Of a DNA stretch of 64,000 bases, positions 13,081-24,678 are shown in pieces. The position numbers were made by a program, and so were the translations under genes. Under the pieces are notes generated by a model, which worked only from the letters and a program-made list of their open reading frames with translations, searched no databases and was not told where the DNA came from. This DNA comes from Campanula takesimana (Eukaryota; Streptophyta; Magnoliopsida; Asterales; Campanulaceae): positions 310,001 to 374,000 of the forward strand of contig JAOWBW010000364.1 of the NCBI GenBank assembly GCA_026119855.1. The letters run 5' to 3'. How positions within the stretch are numbered: position 1 is the stretch's first letter; every line of letters begins with the position of its first letter.

Positions 13081-13518
13081 TCAATTTTGATCAACAACCG
13101 GAATGAAATGCTCCTTGAATTTGCGCACAAACAATTCCCACGCATACACCGTGCAAGTATCATCCCAAGTAGCTTTAATACCTTTCCACCAATGCTCGGC
13201 GGCACCCACAAGCTTATAAGCCGCGAACCGGACCTTGTCCTCACCCGAACACCCAAATACATCATAAATCTTCTCCATAGACTCAATCCACAACTCAGCT
13301 TTCCGAACATCGGGTTCCCCATTGAATTCAACCGGTTTCAACTTCAGAAATTGCTCCAATCCATAGCGGGGTGGTGCTTGTTCTACCCTCGGACCTTGAT
13401 CATGTATGGCCTTCATGGCCGCCTCAAACATGCCTTGAAACATGGCACGTGCTTCTTCCCTTGTATCATTCTGATTCTGTCCCCCACTAGTACCTCCTCT
13501 GTTTCTTCTTCCAGACAT
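13081..13518 (-). pseudogene. Element D: gag N-terminal part
   Basis: It starts at ATG 13518 (MSGRRNRGGTSGG) and covers the N-terminal Retrotrans_gag-like capsid region, with the AAEHWWKGI and FKEHFIPV stretches typical of Tekay gag. Gag builds the cytoplasmic particle in which reverse transcription occurs. An in-frame TGA follows, and the same frame continues past it into the rest of gag, so this is one gene broken by a nonsense change. An Arg codon is usual at this place, so CGA to TGA is likely (inference). Confidence 0.88.
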
Positions 13519-13625
13519 TTCGAGTAATTACCTGCATAAGACATCCACCGTTAATCACTCCGCACACTACTACCCACCTAGGTCATACTAATCCACCTAG
13601 ACTTATACTTAGAGCTAATGCCATA

Positions 13626-13637
13626 GCTCTGATACCA
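13626..13637 (-). other. Primer binding site of element D (initiator-Met tRNA)
   Basis: The minus strand reads TGGTATCAGAGC, two bases inside the 5' LTR edge at 13640. Confidence 0.9.
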
Positions 13638-13639
13638 AC

Positions 13640-15773
13640 TGTCGCGACCCCGGACCCCGCGGGCCCGAGACCGCGATCTGGACGTCGACTCTAAAACCAA
13701 AACTGAGAAATACTGAAGTTAAAAATTCCATTTGATTCCAAAAGGTGATAATCCAAAGTTTTACAAAACCAAGTTTGATAAAAACCAAATACAACTATCA
13801 TAAACTTCCACAAGTTTATGCCCAACCAAATATAAATATACAATTCTTAGTAACGTCATTGTTTGGTACAACTATCCCAAAATGGTTACACATTTACATA
13901 ATGTAAACCAACCTATATCAACCTTCCCCAAAAGAATGTATCCACACTCGACGTCCTCTTTCTCGTGATCAGCGAGACTAATCCTTAGCACCTGGGGGGG
14001 GGGGTTAAGGAAAAACAAAGATAAAAGAAAATGGGGTGAGATAAATCTCAATAAGTTACTAATGCAACTACGTGACATGCTATGATGCAATAAGCAATAA
14101 GCAATAATAAATATCACATAGCACATAGCATTTATCACATAACAGATAGCAGCGGAAATAAACACATAACAAAGGATATAGCCAAGGTTTTCCAAACCGG
14201 AACATCCAAATAAAGGATCGCTGCGCAGCTTCAATAATCAACAAATCATCATCTTCATACTAGCATGAAAGCCGAAGAGAAAACCCCTGTACCGGAACCA
14301 ATAACCATAAAAGTTTCACAAAGGACAAGGACCATGACACAAAGTCACGCCCGGTAGCTAGATACATTCACAGAGGAACGCTAACTTATCCTTTCCAAGG
14401 CCAATCTGGAAAAGGGGTAAAGAAGGGGGCAAAACAATGGTCAACATTATAATGGACTTGGCTTTGCCATTATAATCTTTTCCATCGCCCGATGCAACAA
14501 ATATGCCAGCTGGGCTTCCAATTAAATGCTAAGTAATAATAATTTAGCATGAATGAACAACTTAAGGTTCCAAAGTAGGGAACCAATCCAATTAAATCAC
14601 CACAAAGGTAAACCAATATAAACAGCACATCAAAGATGCCCAACATTACCAAAACGGTACTTAAATAAATTTCACATCATATTTATTCACAAAAGAATCA
14701 AATCCACACAATAATGTGTTCCACGGTGTTATCTTAAGTTAATTAGAAGGAATAAACCTAAACTAGTTAAGCCATTAGCTTTAAACCAAGCAAAAAGGTC
14801 AAATTCCTGGAACAGGGGGCGGGCGGGCGCTTGGGCATAGGCAGGCGGGCGCTTGAATTAACAGAAGGTCAGGCGCTAGAAAAAGTGGGAGTAGGCGGGC
14901 GCCTGGGCAAGGGCAAGCGGGCGCCTGGTCTACGGGCTGGGAAGAATTCCCAGCTGGGTTCTTCAAATCTCCTTACCATTTTCATACCATTTTCATAACA
15001 CCCAAAATCAACACTCCCAACAAGATTCCTAAGGTACCCAAACATCATTTAACCAAAAAGGGGACCTTAACAACACCCTTTATCAACCAAAATCAAGACC
15101 AAATTCCCACATTCAAGATTTCACCATTTTTAACCAAAAACTCAAATAAATTACAAACAAATTCAAAACCCAACAAAACTTCAAATATAACACATTAAAC
15201 ATTATCTAAACATGATATGAACATTTTAGCATCAAAATGGGGGAAAAGTAACTTACTTGAATTTTTTCAAGGTTGATGGATTTCAAATATTTTTGATTCT
15301 ACGCGATCCTATCGACGATCTAAACAATGTTCAAGTTTTAAGAAATGAGAAATAACTAGAAGAAGATGAAGAAAAAGAAGAGAGAAGGAAAGGGAAAGAA
15401 AACTTACCCACAATTGCTAGAGAGAGAGGGAGATGGCTGGGAGGATGAAAGGGGGGGGGGGTGGAGTGTGTGAGGGAGAAGGAGGTGAGGGAAGGAGTAG
15501 GGAGGGAATAGGGAATGATTTAAAAGATTACACTTAGGCCCCCTCCACTACACTACTAACACAAATGCTACACTCCCTACTAACAATTAAGACCCAACAA
15601 TATTACACTAGCACAAATGACTCTATTAAAATGCTAAGCATAAATATTATAACACATAAATTGCACACATAAATATTTAAATAAATAATAATTCAAATAA
15701 ATAAATAAGCAAATAATTAAATAAAAATCATTTAATTACTAATAAAATAGAGCCTATATTTCGGGTCGTGACA
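13640..15773 (-). mobile_element. Element D: 5' LTR (2134 bp)
   Basis: It is nearly identical to 8032-10164, including the GC-rich modules (about 14816-14931), the G runs and the AT-rich end. It ends GTGACA at 15773, followed by the TSD aattt. Confidence 0.92.
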
Positions 15774-17153
15774 AATTTAATGAGTAATCATGTTCAAGAC
15801 TTACTTCTGATACCCCTAAGGTGTCACAACACTTGCTAGGACATCTTATCTTAAGGCTATATGCCTTAGGAGGGATAAGCTTTCAATTTAATTTAGATTT
15901 AAAACACTATGGTTGAAACAGGGGACCGGGCGGGCGCTCAAGGAGGACCGGGCGGGCGCTCATCCAAGGCTTTTTAAAACCAAAATTTCTGGCCAAATGG
16001 GCGGGCGCTTGGTCACTAAGTGGGCGGGCGCTTGGTCCAAATTTCCAGCAAACTCAATTTCTTTCCTAGGCTTAGAATTCTCCGTCCCCAAGCGTAGGAG
16101 TAACTTTTACTCACAATGTAACATTACCCAGGACATATAATAAGCTTAAATCACTTATTTCAATTATACTTTCTTATTTCAACAGAGACTTTTATACTTA
16201 CAAATTCTCCGTCCCAAGTGTAGGAGTATAAACCCACTAACACTTTCTAACATTCAAGAGTGCATTTTAACATGTTCAGAACACTTCTATAGGGACACTT
16301 TATTAATTTATCACCGTCCCACAAATAATAGAATAATTCTTTTTTATTCCCTTTAAATATTTCACCGTCCCAAAAGTATAAGTATAATTTTCTAATATAC
16401 TAATATAATCATTTAGGGATACTTCCATTCATTTCCCCGTACCACAAATAATGATACAATTTTTCTAATAATATTTAAATCGAGTTATTATTTTACCGTC
16501 TCACAAATAGGAGTATAATTTTTCAATACTTTTTCAAGTTTCTTCCCAGGGGCAAGACCATTCATTCTTATTTATCATACGAATACTCCCTTCGTCCCAA
16601 TTTTACAAGTATCACGAAAATTGCTCAAAACACAATTTTAACAAGAACAAGTATCGGGAATAACATATATGCATGTTATTACAAGTAAGGGGGAGTCAAT
16701 AGCTTACCTAGTCCGAAATCAAGTTGACCCAAATTAATTTCTGATCGGCCTGGAACGCTCTATTCAACGCCACGAATATTTATCCGGGACCAGAATCACG
16801 AACGGAGGGATAATTAAGCTCGAGGAGTCGAGAATAGGAAGAATCCTAACTTAGCTTTTAAGAACCAGAGAGAGTACGATAAAGTTTGAGAATAATTTTC
16901 CTTTCTCAGGCAAACAACATGAAGATATACTTCAACTATCCAAGAATTGCAACTAGGCCCCTCAAGTTCTAACTTTGACAAAAAGGCCCCTAAACTTTCA
17001 ACTTTGACATTTAACCACCTTAATTTTCTAAAGTAGTTAAATAATTAACTCAAATAAAATAGCATATAAATATGCTAGTCAAGAATTTAACAAGCAAGTC
17101 AAAAATTTAACAAATAAGTCAAATATTTAACGAGATTAAGGATGGGCGTTACA
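15774..17153 (-). mobile_element. Element E: 5' LTR, part 2
   Basis: It continues the LTR interrupted at 8031 and matches about 2757-4124 closely. GGGCGGGCGC modules lie at about 15926-16037. It ends GTTACA at 17153. The next five bases (tattt, 17154-17158) are the likely TSD of E. Beyond them the reading frame of copia G gag begins, so E was inserted into G. No gene. Confidence 0.85.
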
Positions 17154-18202
17154 TATTTCTTCACATACGACGCAAATTCTTCATCATCCATGTCATTAAA
17201 ATCAACTTGACTAGAGTATGAAGATTGAGATGCTACACTCTGAGAATAAGAACTTTGAGGAGGAGTGTAGGATTGATGAGACTGCTGATAAGATTGATGG
17301 GATTAAGGATATGGTTGATGTGATTAAGAATAGGATTGATGAGACTGCTGGTAATAATCAGGAGGTGCGGTTTGAGGATTGTATCTAGGAACATTTTGGT
17401 CAGGAGGAGCGGTTTGCAAGTGGAGGTGAGGAGCGGCTTGATGATGGTCTGTATTGTAGACAAGAGATGAGGTATTGTTGAATGCAGCTAGAGAGAAGGT
17501 CTTAAATCTATTTTCAGTTTCATGGACCTCTTCAAGCTTGAATTCAAAAACCTTCAGCATGGCATACAAGTGTCGAAGATCAAGAGCTTCCAAGTCCTTG
17601 TTGTCTTCAATGTTAGTAGTTTTGATCAGCCATTTGCTACCAAGTACTTGTATGAATCTCATGTTCAAATCTGTATTAGAATAGACATGTCCAAGAGAAA
17701 AATACACATTAAAAATATTAATAAACCTCTCACAGCATTGTCTAAGAGATTCCTTAGGATCTTTAACAAAATAGTCAAAGAGTCTTCTCTGTTGATAGAG
17801 GCGGTTCTTCTTGGTATCTGAATCTCCTTCCAGAAAGTCAACTATAGCATCCCAGGTAGCCTTTGCGGTTGTGCAGTGAAGAACCTTAGAATGAGTCCTC
17901 AAGTCAATAGCTGATACTAGCATGGACATAGCTCTTCCATCAAAATCCACATTCATGCGGTCTGCATCAGTCCACTCACTTTCTAACTTCTTAACTTCAG
18001 CTTCTTCTCCTGCGGTTCCTGCACGTGGATTAGCTTTCATAGGAATATATGGTCCATCAGTAACCGCGGTCCATAGTCTACGATCACATGAAATCATGTG
18101 TTTCATCATCCTATCTTTCCAAAAGATAAAACTATCTTCATCCAAAATCGGTAAGTGATTTGATTTGGATGTCTGCATCATATGGGTGTTTGTGTTTGCC
18201 AT
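17154..18202 (-). pseudogene. Element G: copia gag, truncated by E and with stops
   Basis: The frame starts at ATG 18202 (MANTNTHMMQ). It encodes a copia-type gag of the UBN2 / retrotransposon-gag family, with the N-terminal FWKDRMMKHM stretch and the TKATWDAI-like and RLYQQRRLFDYF stretches. Near 17280-17325 a repeat rich in Gln, Ser, His and Tyr carries two TAA stops where CAA (Gln) is the repeat's codon. The same frame then continues to DMDDEEFASYVKKY and stops at the E boundary. The zinc knuckle, pol and 3' LTR of G must lie outside the window to the left. It is paralogous to the gag of H. Confidence 0.85.
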
Positions 18203-18252
18203 TGGATCAGCACCCAAGCGGTTAAGCTTGTAAAAACAAGTTTTGTGGATAT

Positions 18253-18264
18253 GCTCTGATACCA
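18253..18264 (-). other. Primer binding site of element G (initiator-Met tRNA)
   Basis: TGGTATCAGAGC on the minus strand, two bases inside the LTR start at 18267 and upstream of gag. Same layout as element H at 51853-51864. Confidence 0.88.
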
Positions 18265-18266
18265 CT

Positions 18267-19733
18267 TGTAGGTCCCAGAGGGCAACAAGGGTATAGAACC
18301 GCTAGAGGGAGGGGGTGAATAGCGGTCCAAAACTTTTTCCAAAATACCCTTTAAAATCAACCGAGTACTTATCAGTTTGGCCAACTGCGGTTCAAAGCAC
18401 AAGAACCGAACTGATGAAATACACAGCGGAGTTTGTGCTTTGGCCAAATAGGATAGTTAAAGAGTTGGGCGGTTTGACTCAGGTTGAAAAAACACTATGA
18501 TGCGACTAAATAGTTAAACTTAAAGTTCAAAGGAAAACACAATTCATCTTTCAAGTCATTTTGTATATGAAGACAAGTTAAAGACCACAAACAAGAAAGA
18601 TAAATAACAAGACAGAAAATAAAGATCAAACACACAAATTGAAGAGGTTCGTTCTTAAATGAACTACGTCCTCTACCTAGATGGTTAGTCTAGGATTTTC
18701 TAATAGCTATGAGACTTGTATTAATTTAGAGGATGTTTTACAAGATGAATCTAAACTCTAAACAATAAGTCTAACCTAAGCTATAATAACAACCGGTGTT
18801 TTTGAAGTATATAATCTATGTGATCATATAAATCGGGTGTGTGTGTGGAAAAAAATCAAATGCTTTAAGTATCTAACTGATGGTTGAGCAAATGGAAATC
18901 TTTCGGTGTAAAGGCTGAGTATGAGAGGTTGTTAGGCTTGAAGCTTTGATGAAGAAATATGGGTTTGCTAAGGAGATGGTTTGAAGATATGAATATCTGG
19001 GTTTGAATCTTCAAAGCAAACTTGAATACTTGAGAATAAATCTTTTGAAGCTCAGCAACCTTCATTGTTGAGGAATGAGGGCTATTTATAAGCAATGCAC
19101 CCTTGTGACCGTTGGGTAAAGATTTGAATCAAATCTGAAGGGTACAGTGCTGTTGAATTCCCATTGGTTGAGCTGTCATTGTCGTCCTTTGTTTTGTCTT
19201 GTAGTCCTAGGTAGTTGTAGCACCACTACCTGACATCCGTCCTTTGTTGCAGAAAGGACTAACGGTAAACAATTCAAATTGCTTTGACAAGACCGACATT
19301 CTTTGCAGTAACTCCAAGTTAACTTAGAGTTATTTTGACATGACATAAAATATTCCTTTACGGTTGAAAAGAGAATATTTGTCTAAGGAATAAATGACAT
19401 CTCTTTAATTCTTCAATAACTGCATTGCGGTTCCACCAGGCATAGGAGCGGTTTGAAGGATGAACTTGATGTGCGGTTTCATCAAAGCCACATACTGCGG
19501 TTTGATGAGGGACTTAGGGTTCCATGTTGGTGGCTCAAAGATGACGGCTTGAGACACCAAACCGCGAGGAGTAAAACCGAACTATTTTCATCCTAGACAA
19601 ACAAAAATCTAGAAATAGACTTAGCTAAAAATTGAAGTAAAACTTCATTACATGCGGTCCTAAAGTCCATAAAAAGACACGTGGCATGGATCAATCAAAA
19701 TTAAGGTGGGTGTACTAATAATGAATCCTAACA
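18267..19733 (-). mobile_element. Element G: 5' LTR (about 1.47 kb)
   Basis: It begins TGTAGGTCCCAGAGG, very like the H LTR start. A minus-strand TATA box (TTATAAATAG) lies at about 19082-19091. Short gcggttt and gcggtc words are frequent (for example 19425-19570). The outer edge is uncertain, because aatgaatcctaaca occurs twice in a row (19720-19733 and 19735-19748). I put the edge at the first copy, because the second reads in frame as part of the PMD protein. No gene inside. Confidence 0.78.
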
Positions 19734-21029
19734 CAATGAATCCTAACAGGGACCTTCTAAAGGGAGTTGCACGCTTCTGGGATCCATCGACTCACCTCTT
19801 AAACTTTTCACTTAACGAGATGGTCCCTACCGTGGAGGAGATGGCGGCTATCTTAGATATGCTGTTGACCGGGGTGATTGCGGTTCCTAACTGTGACAAG
19901 GTACCGACGGAGTCTCTTAAGGACTTATTGAGTATTGGCCTTCCTGAGGCGCAGAGTTATATTCATAACCGCTATGTCGATCTCCACGCTTTGCCTAGGA
20001 GATTTAAAGGTCGGGTGACTCGGGGTCATGGTGTGGATTCCCAGTGCTGCCTCTTGGCATTGTGCTTATTTCGGAGCGTGCTTTTTATGAGCAAGTGTGG
20101 CATAGCAGACACGGAGCTCGTGGACATCGTTCTGCAAGCTAGAGGACGGGCCTTCAACATAATCCCTCTCATCTTGGGGGAGACCCTTCATGGTCTTGAT
20201 GAGTTACACCGAACCGGCTCTATGACTCAGGGAAGTCCATTATTGTTAACCATTTTGCTTAGAGAACACTTCAAATTGTTGGACTCTCCGATCGAGTATT
20301 CACCTTATACTTTCCATAGGCAGAGATTGTTAGTGAAGGGTCTCAGTATTGAGGAGTGGGCTCATCTTTTTGCTAAAGCGGAGACCAATGATATTGCTTG
20401 GTGCCCATCCTTCTGGAAAGGTGAGGAGGTTTGTAGCTAATACCCTTGGGTATGACAGGGTCGTCCTTCCGGGTTTGAGGGTATCATCTTTCTATTTTGC
20501 TTGGAGGGTAATGCGGCAATTTGGTCAACAGCAGGACACTTTCTTGTCAGGGGGACGGCCTCGAGACATTTCTTTCATGGACTCTGAGTTCTCTATGACC
20601 TTGGCTCGCGCTTGGGGGAAAGGCACCACTATGTATCGTTGGACCAATCTTCGTCATGATGGAGGGAGCATCTATTTTTCCGATAAATACTTGAATTGGT
20701 TTCTCTTGGAACTCCGTCCTAGTGTCGAGGGTATTGATGAGATCCGCCTCTCTCTGTTGGGGGACCAATTCGAGCCTAGCTTGGATTTGAGGAAGAAGGA
20801 AGCTAAGGAGGATCCTTCTAATGTCAGAGTAGATACCACTCAGGACTTTCTGGATAGTGACTTTTACGAGAAGCAAGCGAACGGACTTCCCGGCAAATTT
20901 CAAGCTCTGGATAGGCCTCATGTGTGTCCGAGACTGACTCCCTCAGTGTTCAGTCGACTTGATATTCCTCCCGGTTTCGAGATACCTTGGTTCAAGAGGA
21001 AGAGGGATGATAAGGCAGATCATGGTTAA
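19734..21029 (+). pseudogene. Element A: antisense plant-mobile-domain gene, 5' truncated and frameshifted
   Basis: A plus-strand coding region of the PMD (aminotransferase-like, PF10536-type) family carried by Tat-type retrotransposons. It starts within the domain (MNPNRDLLKGVARFW) because copia G has cut off the N-terminus. It contains LLNFSLNEMVPTVEEMAAIL, the conserved PMD core, and ends in a basic tail (FKRKRDDKADHG). The frame is open to about 20430, then shifts by one base near 20410-20440 and continues to the stop at 21029. It aligns along its length with the intact gene at 54670-56103. The function of TE-borne PMD proteins is not established. Host PMD proteins act in the nucleus in transposon silencing. 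Confidence 0.85.
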
Positions 21030-21222
21030 GCCCCTACTAAGTTAAGGAAGAAATAGATCCTTAGGAGTATCGAGAGATTGCCATAGATAGACCATTGTTT
21101 AGATTTTTAGTATTTTATTTATTTTCTTTTGCAAGTTGGTATTCATGTTAGAAATTTTCTTATTGTTTTCTTGAAATGCATTCAATTAATAAGAAGACAA
21201 GATTTTGATTTTATTTATTGAA
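21030..21222. other. Gap after A PMD gene, AT-rich
   Basis: This is the 3' flank of the antisense gene, with T-rich and AT-rich stretches (ttattttctttt, ttcaattaataag). I see no gene and no clear signal beyond possible poly(A) context. Confidence 0.5.
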
Positions 21223-21292
21223 TAGACCGGACCAAAAGGCTGCCTACGTTCTCCTTTTACAATCAAATAAGGAGCTCAGGTCATCATAGTTC
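21223..21292 (-). ncRNA. Module I: putative structured RNA element in A (cis, 3' of pol)
   Basis: On the minus strand it starts GAACTATG and ends CGGTCTA. It contains an inner stem made by plus-strand CTCCTT (21251-21256) and AAGGAG (21269-21274). A second small hairpin reads GCC-UUUU-GGU in sense RNA. Related copies occur at 34032, 56328, 36397 and 63893 with different but still pairing stem bases. It lies between integrase and the antisense gene. Function unknown. Confidence 0.6.
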
Positions 21293-21412
21293 TTGTTTAA
21301 GAAAGAGAAAAATATGTCTGTTGACTGACATGTCTCGCACGAGACATAGGTGTCTCGTACGAGACTGTCCCCTATTTTTTTATTTTTTTTTATATGCACA
21401 CCCTGATTTTTA

Positions 21413-21516
21413 CCTAGACCGCCCTTTCAGGTTTTCAATCTAGCGGGCTTCTTTTCTCGTGCTCTCTGCCCTAACTTTTGCCTAGGCCACCCTTGCGGGT
21501 TTTCAACCTAGCGAGC
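21413..21516 (-). ncRNA. Module II doublet: two GNRA-capped stem elements in A
   Basis: There are two 36-nt copies, at 21413-21448 and 21481-21516. In sense (minus) RNA each has an inner hairpin with a GAAA or GCAA loop and an outer stem. The outer pair is CTAGA/TCTAG in the first copy and CTAGG/CCTAG in the second, a compensatory change. The first copy's inner stem is CCU/GGG, which pairs only on the minus strand. They lie shortly after the pol frame of A. Function unknown. Confidence 0.65.
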
Positions 21517-21669
21517 TTTCCTCTTTTCTTTTCTTTTGAAGCAGGGGACGGACTTATGCTTAGTACTTCTTTAGCTTGGCCATGTTGACGGGCTTCGGCA
21601 GTTGAATGGTCCCCACTTTCCCATAGGATTGAATGGTCCAGGACGATGTTCATGTAGGATAAGGTCCCC

Positions 21670-22335
21670 TTATTTGATGTTTCGGGACTTGACTTTCTTA
21701 TTGAATGCTTGGGCCATTCTCCGTTGATATGCTTGGATATGCTCGGCGGCTCGAAGTCGTCGTTCATCTAGCAAGGCTAGTTGTTCATAACGGCTATCTA
21801 ACCATGTGATTTCATTCACTTGGTTTTCCAGGAGAACCCTTAGTGATAGTACTTCTAATTCGATTGGTAGCACTGCTTCTATCCCATAGGCAAGGGCGTA
21901 TGGAGTTTCACTGGTGGCAGTATGGATTGAAGTGCTGTAGTCCCAGAGTGCAAAAGGTAGCTGGTCGGGCCAGTCTCTCCCAGTCTTAGCCATTTTCCTA
22001 ATGATGGTCTCAATGGTCTTGTTAGCATCTTCGACTGCTCCATTGGGTTGTGGTTGGTATGGTGATGACTGATGTCTCTCTATTTTGTACTCTGCGAGTA
22101 GTTGGTCACATTCTTTCTCAAAGTGCGTGGCATTCAAGACTTTGTAGGATTGAGCCTCGATCCATTTAGTGAAGTAATCAACGGCGACTAATATGAATGA
22201 GTGTCCGTTGTGACCTGTCGGTGAGACTTTGCCAATGACGTCTATTCCCTATGTAGGAAATGGCTAAGGGGATGTCATAGGGTACAACACGGACGGTGGT
22301 CCGTGTTGCAGGTTGGCATGTATCTGGCACTTGTG
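21670..22335 (-). pseudogene. Element A: integrase, broken
   Basis: This encodes the integrase core and C-terminal part of a Tat-type Ty3/gypsy element. The first catalytic Asp (GIDVIG) and the Glu region (PNGAVEDANKTIETI) are present. About 31 residues around the second catalytic Asp, present in B as SDNGSHF, are deleted. The upstream part (22137-22335) carries two TAG stops at positions where B has Trp, and one TGA where B has a Cys-type residue. The open part runs from ATG 22137 to 21670 and includes the GPY-like downstream region. It cannot encode an active enzyme. Confidence 0.88.
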
Positions 22336-23616
22336 TCATTTCTTAACCATGTTGGTGCAGTCGGCTTCCATTATAGCCCAATAGTACCCTAGTCGGATGA
22401 TTTTCTTTGCTAGCATATTGCCATTCATATGGGTTCCACGGACTCCTTGATAGACTCGGTCTATGATTTCTATGGCTTCGTGCTCATCGGCACAGAGTAG
22501 ACACTGCTCGTGGTGTTTCTTGTAGAGGCGCTCACCTATAATAATGAATTGGGCGGCAAACCATTTGAGGGCTATCTTCGCGTCTGATGGGAATGTTCCA
22601 TCTGGGAGGAAACGCCATAAATCATGATACCAAGGTTTATCGTCCAAGGAATTCACAGAGTTACACTCTTCTTTGTAGTCGTGCAGGTCTATGATTGAGT
22701 AATAAACAGGAGTCGCTCGCCTTGTGACTTTGAAGGTCTTAACCTCAGTCCATTCGGGGATCTCCACAAGTGAAGCTAGCATGGTTAGCGAATCTACTAA
22801 GCGGTTCTTATCTCTAGGAAGATAGTAGAAAGTGACCTCTTTGAATTGTTTGACCAAGTCTTGGAGATGGTCGTTGTATTTCTGGAGTATAGGGTATTGT
22901 ACCTTCCATTTATTGAGTGACTGATAGATTATAAGTTGTGAATCTCCGTACACCTCTAGTTCGGTCACATTTCTTTCTAAGGCTGCTTCAAGTCCCGCTA
23001 TACAAGCTTCGTACTCGGCAATGTTGTTAGTGGCCTCAAAGTCAAGGCGGATTGCGAGTGGAGTGTAGAAATCTGAGGGATCTATTAGTAACATGCCAAT
23101 GCCATATCCTCTTTTATTGGCTGCACCATCGAAAAATAATTGCCACTTATTTTCTGCTATTGCCATGATATCCTCATCAGGGAATCGCGGCTCTTCCCCT
23201 TTCTCTTCATCACATGGAAATTCGGCTAAATGATCCGCAAAGACTCTTCCTCTCACGGATTTCTGTGTGATGTAAGTGATATCGTACCCCACGAGCATGA
23301 AGTACCATTTGGCTATCCTAGAGGAGACATGCGATTTTCCAAAGATATATTTCATTGGGTCCATTTGGGAGATCAGTTGTACAGGGAACGCCTCCATGTA
23401 CAGCTTTAGTCTCTCAGCTACCCATACCAGTGCAGCACATGTCTTTTCTAATGCAGAGTAATTCAATTCAGCCCCTTGGAAGCGACGGCTGACAAAGTAC
23501 ATGGCATTCTCTTTCTTTGAATCGGGTTGCTCTTGTGCTAGCATAGCCCTTAATGCAGTGTCATTGACTGTGAGGTACAAGGTCAACGGTTTCCCTTTGT
23601 GAGGTGGAACCAACAC
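22336..23616 (-). pseudogene. Element A: RT end, RNase H and zinc-binding start of integrase
   Basis: A 426-codon open frame. It begins with RT-connection sequence (PPHKGKPLTLYLTV), passes through the first RNase H (EKTCAALVWVAERL), then a second, plant-type RNase H (LFFDGAANKRGYGIGMLLIDP and ATNNIAEYEACIAGLEAAL). The pair of RNase H domains is characteristic of the Ogre/Tat clade. It ends in the HHCC zinc region of integrase (GTHMNGNMLAKKIIRLGYYW). The frame stops before the CxxC pair. It is separated from the RT by a single TGA about 100 bp upstream. Confidence 0.88.
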
Positions 23617-24678
23617 AGGCGGATTTACTAAGTATTCCTTGACCTTTTCGAAGGCTTCTTGGCACTCTTCTGTCCATTCTAGGGATGCTTTCTTCTTGAG
23701 GAGCTTAAAAATGGGCTCTCACATCGTCGTGAGTTGATTAATGAAACGACTAATGTACTGAAGGCGACCCATGAATCCCTTTACTTCTTTCTGCGTCTTA
23801 GGTGGAGGCATATCAATAATGGCTTTGATCTTAGCGGGATCCGCTTCTATACCACTCTCAGTGACCATGTACCCAAGGACCTTTCCTTTTACTACCCCAA
23901 ACGTGCACTTGGCCGGATTAAGTCTCATCCTGTAGTGTCTCAACCTCTTAATGAACTTTCTGAGGTCGACAAAGTGTTGCCCATCGAAGCCTTTAGAATG
24001 TATGATCATATCGTCGACGTACACCTCCATTTCTTTATGTATCATGTCATGGAACAACGTAGTTACAGCTCTCTGATAGGTGGCTCCGGCATTCTTGAGT
24101 CCGAACGGCATGACTGTATAACAGAACGTCCCCCAAGGTGTGGTGAATGTTGTTTTGTGCTGGTCCTCCTCTTCCATGAGGATCTGGTTGTAACCGGTGA
24201 ATCCATCTACGAATGAACGGACTTCGTATTTCGCGGTATTTTCAACGAGCATGTCTATGTTGGGAAGAGGGAAGTTATCTTTCGGAGATGCTCTGTTGAG
24301 ATCACGGAAATCAACACAGACTCGAACCTTTCTATTTGCCTTGGAAACTTGCACCGTATTAGCCAACCAGGTTGGATACTCTATCACCTTGATGAAACCA
24401 ACACTCAGGAGTTTCTCTATCTCTTGTTTAACTTGTACTGACCACTCCGGCTTAATTCTGCGGAGTTTCTGCATGACTGGCCATGAATCAGGAAGCAGTG
24501 GTATATTGTGCTCAACAATCAAATTGGCTAGCCCCGGCATATCTTTGTAGGACCAAGCGAACACATTTACGAATTCTCGGAGAAGCGCTATGAGGGCTTG
24601 TCGGTCTTCTTCCTTGAAGAAACTGCCAATCTTGGTCTCTTTTGGATCATCGTCCGTCCCCAGATTAACTGTCTGCAT
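23617..24678 (-). pseudogene. Element A: reverse transcriptase
   Basis: The open part starts at 24678 with MQTVNLGTDDDPKETKIGSF, which matches the Tat linker before RT. It contains KLRRIKPEWSVQVKQEIEKLL, the VCVDFRDLNRASPKD stretch, FGLKNAGATYQ and the catalytic YVDD box. The frame is stopped by TGA near 23718 and then continues in the same frame for about 100 bp into the RNase H ORF. RT copies element RNA into DNA inside gag particles. Only that one stop separates an otherwise complete RT. Confidence 0.9.

Larger units (their letters stand above)
8032..15773 (-). mobile_element. Element D: Tekay-type Ty3/gypsy chromovirus, integrase-deleted (7.7 kb)
   Basis: This is a complete LTR-to-LTR insertion. 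It is flanked by the 5 bp direct repeat aattt (8027-8031 and 15774-15778). The empty site survives in the sister E LTR at 2741-2761, which proves the insertion boundaries. The two LTRs (2133 and 2134 bp) differ at only a modest number of positions, so the insertion is young. The element keeps PBS, gag, protease, RT, RNase H and chromodomain remains but has lost the integrase. It could move only with help from a relative. Confidence 0.93.

Noticed and set aside
10522..13527. Plus-strand ORFs over element D
   Set aside because: They are shadows of gag-pol on the other strand and resemble no known protein.
13626..13637. Possible tRNA gene fragments at the PBS sites
   Set aside because: Only 12-18 bases match a tRNA 3' end, next to LTR edges; there is no cloverleaf.
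8377..14652. Short ORFs repeated in D LTRs
   Set aside because: They sit in both LTR copies, differ in length through small indels, and carry no recognised domain.
15913..16140. 75-codon plus-strand ORF in E LTR
   Set aside because: Not open in the paired LTR copy at 2890-3110 and no known domain.
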